A stretch of 16,657 nucleotides of DNA from Candidatus Helarchaeota archaeon (GTDB lineage Archaea > Asgardarchaeota > Lokiarchaeia > Helarchaeales > HEL-GB-A): contig JAEOSY010000403.1 of NCBI GenBank assembly GCA_016840125.1, positions 1 through 16,657 of the forward strand, written 5' to 3'. Below, piece after piece: positions 6,664-13,700 of the stretch (position 1 is the stretch's first letter; every line of letters starts with the position of its first letter). Under the pieces are notes generated by a model that was not told the origin of the DNA, did not search any database, and saw nothing but the letters and a program-made list of their open reading frames with translations. The translations under genes and the position numbers were made by a program.

Positions 6664-7602
6664 TTAGGTTTGGTTAAAACAATTATGGCATAACACCTTT
6701 TCGCCTAGGCGTTTCAATCGAATCTGGGATTGGCGGAGGGGTGAGTTACAAAAGGAACATGTTTCAACACGACGATGTTGACGGATGTTGTTTTCAATTG
6801 GTGTGGAATTTGGCATTGTTTGGCCAATGTGAATGGAACTTGAGGTGAGAGCTGATTCTATTGGGGGAAGTACAACCGATGCTGGGCTGGAGGGAAATCT
6901 TGCTTCGATTGGAGGTTGCCCAACCGGTGCTGGGCTGGAGGGAAGCGCGGCGTCTATTAGAGGCAGATTAGTTTGAGGGGATTCTAATGGAACTGCTGGT
7001 TCCATGGGCGAGTATCTTTGGGGTTCTGGGGGTGGGGTGCCTTTAAACTCTTCTTCAGGTCCCATAAAGGAGATTTGTAACTGGTCTGGTTTAGCTTCAA
7101 AAATGTTTTCGAGGAGTCTTTTGAAGGGTACATTAATATTGAAAGATATTTTGGCTGAGGTTTCCTCAAAGCCAATTAGATTGTTTGTTTGGACATAATC
7201 CTTTACCTTTTCAATATCAAATTGGGGATGATATTTCATATCGGCCTTAGTTGATATCAAGAAAATAGGTACAGTTGGCTCAATCTTGCGAAGTTCACTT
7301 ATCCAAAAATCCAAATGTAAAAAGGATTCATATCTCATGCGATCATAGGCGATAATTGCGCCGTTTGCGCCTCCAACAAAAGTTGGAATGAGAAATTTAA
7401 ATTGATCTTGCCCACTTAAATCCCATATCTGGAGCACAGTCCTTTGACCATTAACATACACTTCCTTCGCGTGAATGTCAATACCAATAGTCATGATTTG
7501 ATCCACGTAGGGACTATCGCAAAAAACTTTTGCAAGGGTCGTTTTCCCGACGGCCCCATCCCCAAGTATAACGAATTTTAGGACTTTAGCGTTCTTTATC
7601 AT
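6664..7602 (-). CDS. Ras-superfamily small GTPase with Pro-rich linker and C-terminal zinc finger (paralogue 1)
   Basis: All GTP-binding motifs are present: P-loop GDGAVGKT (14-21), switch I MTIGIDIH with T38, WDLSGQ (60-65) with D61, G64 and the catalytic Gln Q65, STKAD (117-121) for guanine recognition, and ETSAK (147-151). The P-loop and TKxD are Rho/Rac-like, while LQIWD..GQ and ETSAK are Rab/Ras-like. After about residue 175 come a Pro/Ser-rich linker with three 16-residue repeats and a zinc-binding tail with CSFC and CHNC. There is no C-terminal prenylation cysteine. It probably acts as a switch on the cytoplasmic side, with the tail serving for docking. I start at ATG 7602: GAGGG sits six bases upstream, and this start aligns with the paralogue at 7894-8703. 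An in-frame ATG at 7662 would add 20 residues after the ribosome binding site and is unlikely. Confidence 0.88.
   Translation of the reverse strand: MIKNAKVLKFVILGDGAVGKTTLAKVFCDSPYVDQIMTIGIDIHAKEVYVNGQRTVLQIWDLSGQDQFKFLIPTFVGGANGAIIAYDRMRYESFLHLDFWISELRKIEPTVPIFLISTKADMKYHPQFDIEKVKDYVQTNNLIGFEETSAKISFNINVPFKRLLENIFEAKPDQLQISFMGPEEEFKGTPPPEPQRYSPMEPAVPLESPQTNLPLIDAALPSSPAPVGQPPIEARFPSSPASVVLPPIESALTSSSIHIGQTMPNSTPIENNIRQHRRVETCSFCNSPLRQSQIRLKRLGEKVLCHNCFNQT
6820..6963 (-). repeat. Three 48-base tandem repeats in the GTPase linker
   Basis: Units lie at 6916-6963, 6868-6915 and 6820-6867. Each encodes 16 residues of the type P-[LP]-I-[DE]-x-x-x-x-S-S-P. The first two units are nearly identical at DNA level over the shared GCTGGGCTGGAGGGAA core; the third has diverged. 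The repeat lengthens the disordered linker between the GTPase and zinc domains. Confidence 0.7.
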
Positions 7603-7704
7603 TAAAATTCCCTCATATTTTTTAGATTGTCCAATAAAAGTAAAAACGACAAAAAAACTCACTAAATTAGGTTTCTTTTCTTTAGAAAAGTACTTTACTA
7701 GGGG

Positions 7705-7712
7705 TTTATAAA
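7705..7712 (-). promoter_or_regulatory. Possible TATA box for GTPase paralogue 1
   Basis: The palindromic TTTATAAA lies about 105 bases upstream of the ATG at 7602. A start site about 25 bases downstream would leave a leader of roughly 75 bases. The remaining gap up to the neighbouring gene (about 7713-7893) holds no gene, but has a 13-base direct repeat at 7748-7760 and 7792-7804. Confidence 0.25.
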
Positions 7713-7893
7713 AATATCTGCTAAAAAAGAGAAGAATATACTAGAATACTTCTCCACATTCCACACCCATATGAAATTTTAATTGTAGAGCACTTCTCCA
7801 TATTACTCACTAATGAGTTATTATTGTATATCTCACATTTTTTTCGCTTTCAAATTGCGAGAATTTCCGATACCAATTTTTTAATCATCATTC

Positions 7894-8703
7894 TTATGTC
7901 AGATTAAAACAATTCTGACAGAGAACTTTTTTCCCTGACTGCTTCAACTTAATTTGAGATTTTCGAAGGGGATTACTACAAAAATTACAGGTGATAGAAG
8001 GGTTTACTACTCTGGGGTTCTCCATAACTAGAGGAGTTGCTTGTTCGGAAGATGCTTGAGGTTGTTGGCTAGCTTTATTTTCGGCAGATGGAGCGGGTGT
8101 GTCGATAGGGGAAGTTTTAGAAGATTCGGTAGCTAATAGTGGTTTAAATTCTTCGCCCGGACCTAAAAAAGTAATAGCGCTTGTATCAGGTTCAAGGTTG
8201 TATAGGTGCTCCAGAAGCCGTTGAAATGGAAGATTTACATTCTGGGAGAGTTTGGCAGAGGTCTCCACAAAAGCGATTAAACTATTTTTCTTTACGTACT
8301 CCAAAGCCATCTCGGGATTAATGCTGGGATGATATTGTTGATCGCCCTTAGTAGAGATTAAAATAATTGGTGCCTTAGATGCATGTGTGTGGATTTCTTT
8401 TAACCAATCATCTAAATGATCAAAGGTCGTTAGACGAGTACGGTCAAAGGCAAGAATCACCGCTCTTGCCCCATTAACAAAATCCGGAATCATGAATTTA
8501 AACTGTTCTTGACCAGATATGTCCCAAATTTGGAGAATAGTTTGTTTTCCATTAACAACAACTTCTTTTGCATGAATATCTATCCCAATTGTCATGATCT
8601 GGTCCACATAGGGATTGTTACAAAAGACCTTGGTTAGAGTTGTTTTTCCTACAGCTCCGTCTCCAATGATGACAATCTTGAATACCATTGCGTCCCGCAT
8701 CAT
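7894..8703 (-). CDS. Ras-superfamily small GTPase with C-terminal zinc finger (paralogue 2)
   Basis: The motif set is complete: GDGAVGKT (14-21), MTIGIDIH (switch I), WDISGQ (60-65), STKGD (117-121) and ETSAK (147-151). Its GTPase domain is nearly colinear with paralogue 1 (6664-7602), even in numbering, so the two come from a tandem duplication. A Ser/Pro/Ala-rich linker of about 55 residues without obvious repeats leads to the zinc tail CNFC...CQNC with the shared core NPLRKSQIKLK. No membrane-anchoring cysteine follows. The start is the first of two adjacent ATGs (8703-8701), with AAGG about nine bases upstream. It begins 196 bases after the longin-like gene, behind a terminator candidate, so it probably has its own promoter. 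A role as a regulatory switch working with the operon upstream is inference. Confidence 0.9.
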   Translation of the reverse strand: MMRDAMVFKIVIIGDGAVGKTTLTKVFCNNPYVDQIMTIGIDIHAKEVVVNGKQTILQIWDISGQEQFKFMIPDFVNGARAVILAFDRTRLTTFDHLDDWLKEIHTHASKAPIILISTKGDQQYHPSINPEMALEYVKKNSLIAFVETSAKLSQNVNLPFQRLLEHLYNLEPDTSAITFLGPGEEFKPLLATESSKTSPIDTPAPSAENKASQQPQASSEQATPLVMENPRVVNPSITCNFCSNPLRKSQIKLKQSGKKVLCQNCFNLT

Positions 8704-8766
8704 CTAATTAACCTTCGATTATGTTAATGGGAAGTCTGCATTTCTATTATCTGTATTGTCCTTCTG

Positions 8767-8782
8767 AGAGATCTTTATCTCT
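8767..8782. other. Short inverted repeat before GTPase paralogue 2
   Basis: AGAGAT and ATCTCT pair perfectly around a four-base CTTT loop, about 65 bases before the start codon. A direct repeat GATTTAAATT (8816-8825 and 8831-8840) lies further upstream and may contain a TATA element. Either could be an operator; there is no further support. Confidence 0.2.
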
Positions 8783-8866
8783 TGGTTTTTAAGTTTAATT
8801 CTCAATTATAGAGATGATTTAAATTAGAGTGATTTAAATTCGTAGGCAATTATTCCGAATTACTTT

Positions 8867-8886
8867 AAAAAAGCAGGCTTCAAAAA
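8867..8886 (-). terminator. Double oligo-T terminator after the longin operon
   Basis: On the - strand the stop of the longin-like gene is followed within 35 bases by T5 (8882-8886) and T6 (8867-8872) tracts separated by GAAGCCTGC. Such paired T tracts are typical intrinsic terminators of archaea, and they separate the operon from the GTPase gene downstream. Confidence 0.45.
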
Positions 8887-8899
8887 GGGGGGGACGGTA

Positions 8900-9718
8900 T
8901 TAATAATTATGGAAATAATAAAAATTTATTAATGCTTGGAGTAATGGGAAGCTAATACCCATTTGTTGAATTTCAGGTAACTTTCTAGCAATGATGGGGT
9001 ATAGATGTGGAATAATTCTGTTCAAAGGCTTATCTCCAACGACATCATAGCCCGCATTTACAACGCTAACGAATATTTCATGTAGATATGTCTTTAATTC
9101 ATCAATCTCGATTTTTTCTAAATTAATAAATTCAAAATTGATTTTCATTGGTTGGATTTCAAGGTTATTCATTTCTTCACAATTGACTACTAATCGCTTG
9201 ATATCCTTAGAGATATGAACGGTAAAATCCACATTTAATAATTTTGAGAACGCTGAAACCTTTTCGATAAAGGTATTGATCAGAGAGTTATATAACTCCA
9301 AGAAAAGGTGTTTTTGTTGAAGTTTTTCTATTCTTATGGCGTTGAATTTATGTATTATTTCCTTTAGTGTAGGATCAAAAGATTGAAATTGGTCGCTCTG
9401 TCCAGCTTTTATTATTTCCTCAATAAAATTCAACCAAGGAACCTCCTCAAATTGCCTGAAGAAGCCTTCTCTAATCTTTTTCAACAAATTTTTCAACAAG
9501 GTATCAGAGTCAACTGGATCCGCGGCCACTGCAAAAATGATACCACAGAAATGTTCATAGAAGAATTTGTAGTCACCCATAAGAATTGAATCTACACCTT
9601 TTTGGTTAAATTCAGTTTCAGCCATCACATTTATAGCGCTCATAAAGCCAGAAAATAAATAATCATCAAGTTCAGTTCTCTTATTATCAAAAGCATAATC
9701 CGAATGATATAATAACAT
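8900..9718 (-). CDS. Longin-like domain protein (N-terminus displaced by a frameshift)
   Basis: The intact frame from ATG 9718 encodes 272 residues. The N-terminal part reads like an archaeal longin-type domain: MLLYHSDYAF (strand 2), DDYLFSGFMSAINVMAETEF (strand and long helix), YKFFYEHFCGIIFAVAAD (paired strands), then an amphipathic helix around LLKNLLKKIREGFFRQF. Longin and roadblock folds form platforms that bind small GTPases or membranes; in bacteria MglB does this for MglA. The rest (about 100-272) is mostly helical and unrecognised. The first strand of the fold (HEVWILAKKSG) is encoded in the same frame directly upstream, but no start codon precedes it there: the frame is closed by a TAG. 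See the separate entry for 9719-9809. The gene ends the operon of the surface protein and the winged-helix protein. Confidence 0.65.
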   Translation of the reverse strand: MLLYHSDYAFDNKRTELDDYLFSGFMSAINVMAETEFNQKGVDSILMGDYKFFYEHFCGIIFAVAADPVDSDTLLKNLLKKIREGFFRQFEEVPWLNFIEEIIKAGQSDQFQSFDPTLKEIIHKFNAIRIEKLQQKHLFLELYNSLINTFIEKVSAFSKLLNVDFTVHISKDIKRLVVNCEEMNNLEIQPMKINFEFINLEKIEIDELKTYLHEIFVSVVNAGYDVVGDKPLNRIIPHLYPIIARKLPEIQQMGISFPLLQALINFYYFHNY

Positions 9719-9809
9719 CCCACTCTTCTTTGCAAGAATCCATACCTCATGGATACTCGTGTTATTTTCCCCCTAGTACGTTTGATTCTTCAGTTTGAAA
9801 GTGCAACAT
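9719..9809 (-). other. Displaced 5' end of the longin-like gene
   Basis: An ATG at 9809-9807, three bases after the stop of the preceding gene and with GAGGTGG about ten bases ahead, opens a frame reading MLHFQTEESNVLGGK before TAA. The longin frame (ENNTSIHEVWILAKKSG) picks up one base out of register at the GGGGGAAAA run (+ strand 9765-9773). Adding one base to that run joins both into one protein of about 303 residues with a complete first strand. A sequencing or assembly indel, a real mutation, or +1 slippage on GGG could explain it. Confidence 0.6.
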
Positions 9810-9812
9810 CGT

Positions 9813-10778
9813 TTAGGAAGCCACCTCTGAATCGTAAAGAAATTCCAATTGTTTCATGGCAATTTCATGAGTTATCATCTCAGATTCTAACTGCTTAGCT
9901 ACCGTATTGACTAAATATTTTGGGGTAAATTTCTTTATTCTGATATCAGTCAAGAGGAAATAGTAGGTTTCAGATTTAACTTTTAATTCTATGACAAACC
10001 CTTTCTGGAGTAGTTCTCTTATAGCTCCATTCTGTTCGGATTGTGAAAGATCTTCCGCTGTTTTCGGTTCCAGAACAAGCTCAAATAAGATTTCCATGAA
10101 TTTTAAAGTGCTACGAAATTCTAAACACTGGCGTATTTCCTCGATCTGGGCTTCTTTTCCTGATAAATATCTTTGCTTGTAATCGAGTAATACTCTATTC
10201 AGACTCTTTTGATAAATTTCTCTTACTTGCTTAAATTTCGAATCAGTTTCTATAATCTTTGTAATTATTTTGGAAGGCACTCTAAATACAGAAAAATCTT
10301 TCACAAGAAAATAACACACTTGGAAACTATCTTTGAGCCAGCTACTTTTTACTATTTCGGTTTTAATCAACGGAAGCATTAGCATATTAAATTCTTCTTC
10401 TCGGAAGTCGCTTTCATTCTTCAATATCTCAATCAAATCTTCCTCCAATTTAGGCCCCTCTGTCAATATATTGAAAATCTTTAATCGCAGAGGTTCTGAG
10501 TAGATTGAGGCTATTGCATCGATTTCCGACATTCGTATTAGTTTTTGATATTGTTTCTCCTTCGTTTGTGCGATCTTTAAATCTTTATAAACGATAGCAT
10601 CCCGAACAGATAGATTTTGGTCTAAGAATAGCATTAGAGCATGTTCAGGGTCACCATGGATATCAATATATTCAAATGGGTAAAATTCACGGTCTTTTGC
10701 GATGTCATCGGGAACATCAATTTCAATAGTTTTCTTACACATAGAGCAATTAGCCATTATTTTTATAATTTTTACCAT
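9813..10778 (-). CDS. Cytosolic protein with N-terminal CxxC and two winged-helix domains
   Basis: The 321-residue protein opens with a CSMC knuckle (11-14) and an acidic segment containing FYPFEYIDIHG and PEHALMLFLDQNLSVRDAIV (about 32-63), which I cannot name. A winged helix follows at about 88-170: IYSEPLRLKIFNILTEGPK is ArsR-like, with a wing around SFQVCYFLV. A second lies at about 223-285: LKFMEILFELVLEPKTAEDL, then LLQKGFVIE and the wing TYYFLLTD. The tail is helical. It is probably a DNA-binding regulator, or a winged-helix scaffold as found in ESCRT-II-type proteins. Only one cysteine pair is present, so zinc binding would need a partner or histidines. The start ATG at 10778 has GAGG eight bases upstream, overlapping the end of the surface protein gene, whose stop is ten bases away. 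This implies coupled translation. Confidence 0.7.
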   Translation of the reverse strand: MVKIIKIMANCSMCKKTIEIDVPDDIAKDREFYPFEYIDIHGDPEHALMLFLDQNLSVRDAIVYKDLKIAQTKEKQYQKLIRMSEIDAIASIYSEPLRLKIFNILTEGPKLEEDLIEILKNESDFREEEFNMLMLPLIKTEIVKSSWLKDSFQVCYFLVKDFSVFRVPSKIITKIIETDSKFKQVREIYQKSLNRVLLDYKQRYLSGKEAQIEEIRQCLEFRSTLKFMEILFELVLEPKTAEDLSQSEQNGAIRELLQKGFVIELKVKSETYYFLLTDIRIKKFTPKYLVNTVAKQLESEMITHEIAMKQLEFLYDSEVAS

Positions 10779-10788
10779 AAAACATTCC

Positions 10789-13700
10789 TCACATCTTTTC
10801 CTTCCTAATTTGTTTATTATTTATTTTAAACATGGAAAATTCCTCTTCGAGAAGCTTTTTTAGCAATTCATCCCGTTTTGGTTCGTCTATTTGTTCAAGT
10901 TTCCCTTTTTTGACAAGTTGAGTTTTGGATTTTTGAATTATTCGCTGAAATTTAGTCAGATTAAGATATCTATTTTTTATAAATACCCCCAAGAGTACTC
11001 CGCTAATCGCTACCACTGCAATTACTAGTATCCAAATGATTAGTGAATAGTCAGGCTCTTCGGTTGGAACTACAATATTTAAAGTGAGGGTGACGTCATC
11101 ACCATGTGGATTGGACACTGCAATCTCTATTTGGTGGGGAATTGTGGATGGGGGTAGATTTAACGCGTTCAAAAATAAGAGATATGAGCCATTTGGTTGT
11201 AATGTCAATTCGCCTGACTGTGATTGGTAAGAATATGTTACTTTGAGATCTATTCTTGTGACATTATGACTGCTATCATAGATTGTGAGGTAGGCATTAT
11301 TAGCAATTCCTTCTTGATACTGAATATTAGTTGTATTCATACGGATCTCAAGGGCTAATGACAGAATTGTAAAAATATTGTCTTTAATCTGAAGTTTAAA
11401 ATTAGCTTTTGAACCCATAACTTGTGTAAAATAGCTTTTTGCAGTCAGGGTAGAGGTGTTGATTGTGAAATAATAAACAGAACCGTTCCATAGGAAATCA
11501 CCAGTAATATCACCGATTAGAGTAAGCGTGGCATTGAGGATTGGTTGCCCCTTAGCACTATACTCACAAGTCAAGTTAACTATATCACCTTTAATGAATT
11601 CAATTGGTGCAGGATTAAGGATCAATAATTCTGACTCTATGGGTTTTACAATTACATTAATGACTTGAAGCGCAGTTTCATATGCAGGGTGTTCCATTTG
11701 AATTAATGCAGTGTAGGTATCTATAAAGAGCCCGGTCGTGTTAAAAATTACAATAAATTCATCCCCTACTGGCGTTATATTATAAGCGGAACCCCACGTG
11801 ACAGTACAAGTCGCGTTACCAATTAAATTAGTAGTGGCTTCTTCTGTGTAGTTTACCATTATAGTAAACTGATCTCTATATTCAACCTCTAACAAAGAGA
11901 TATTCACTCCGATCTGGGAAGGAATGGGTGTTATCGTGACTAAAATCGTTTTTAGTGTAGCCTCATAGTTAGGATGGCTCATTTGAATAAAAACCGAATA
12001 AACATCCGAGATTAGGTTTGTGGTATTGAAGGTAATAATGAATTCATTTCCCACTGGTGTTACACTAAAATTGGAATCCCAGGTGACCGTATAATTAGCG
12101 CCTGCGATCAAGTTACTGCTTCCTTCTTCGGTGTAGTTAACCTTGATGTGAAATTGATAACCTAAAGGTATCACTACAAGAGTATTATTGACTCCAATTT
12201 CGGAGGGCATCGGGTATATGGTAACGAAAATGTTTTTAAATTCAGTTTCATAATTGGGATGTTCCATTTGAATTAGGATTGTATAAATATCTATGGATAG
12301 ACCAGTTGTATTAAACGATATTAGGAAGTCATTACCAATTGGATTAACGTTATAATTGGCAGACCATGTAACGTTACAACTAGCACCTGCGATTATATTA
12401 CTTGTCGACTCTTCAGTGTAGTTTGCTATGATATAAAATATATCCCCTAAAGTTACCTCTACTAAGGTGATATTCACTCCAATTTGCGCTGGAATAGGAG
12501 AAATACTCGCGAGGACGCTTTCAACGGCGGACTCATAATTCGGGTGGCTTATTTGAATCAATGCAGTATGTATATCGATAGTGAGTCCAGTCGTATTAAA
12601 CATAATAATAAATTCATCCCCTACAGGGAATACGGTATATGGGGCCGCCCACGTGACGGTACAATTCGCACCTGTAATCATCTCAGTGGAACCTTCTACA
12701 GTGTAATTTGCGCGGATATAAAAAATTTCACCCAAAATTACTGAAAGCAATGTAGAATTCGCTCCGATTTCAGCTGGAATTGGAGAAACAGTTGCGAAAA
12801 TGTTTTTAAGTTTGGTTTCATAACTTGGGTGACTCATTTGAATAAGTACCGTGTGTATATCTGGAGAGAGACCGGTTGTATTGAAGGCTACGATGAATTC
12901 GTTCCCCACTGGCGTTATAGTATATGAAGCGCTCCAGGTGACATTACAAATAGCCCCCACTATTAAATCGGAGGTTGCTTCTTCAGTATAATTTACTCTG
13001 ATATAAAATAAATCGCCCAAAGTCACTCCCACTAAGGTAGAATTTACGCCTATTTCGGCTGGAATGGGAGAAAGGCTTACAAAAATGTTCTCAAGCGCCG
13101 TCTCATAACCAGGATAGTTCATTTGTATTAGAATCATGTGGATATCGGCAGGTAGCCCACTTGTATTGAAAGAAATGATGAATTCATTTCCTATGGGCGT
13201 AATATTATATGAGCCAGCCCAGGTTACGGTACAATTAGAGCCCGAAATTAACTCACCAGAACCATCTACAGTATAATTTGCTCTTAAATAAAATGAATCC
13301 CCGAGAGGTACTGATACAAAAGTGGTATTCACTCCGATTTGTGTAGGAATGGGAGTAATCGTCACTAAAATACTTTTCAGTTCCAACTCAAACCCAAGAT
13401 GGCTTATTTCAATTAATACTATATGAACATCTATGCTAAGCCCAGAGGTGTTAAACATGATTAGGAAGTCATCCCCAACTGGAGAGATGGAGTATGATGT
13501 AGCCCACGTGACATTACAAGCAGCACCAGAGATCGTTTGATTTGTGGCAACTACCGTATAGTTTGCCCGAATGTAAAACTGATCTCCATAAGGTATTTGG
13601 ACGAGGGTGGCATTGACGCCGATTTGTGCAGGAATTGGATAGACTTTCAATAGAAGGATATCAGTAGTACTACCGTAACCTGTCTTATTAACCGAAACTG

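Noticed and set aside
7603..7662. Earlier in-frame ATG for GTPase paralogue 1, adding a hydrophobic 20-residue N-terminus
   Set aside because: The GAGGG ribosome binding site lies inside this extension, directly before the ATG at 7602, and the paralogue has no such extension.
12484..12744. + strand frame of 86 codons inside the repeat region
   Set aside because: It is antisense to the surface protein repeats and encodes nothing recognisable.
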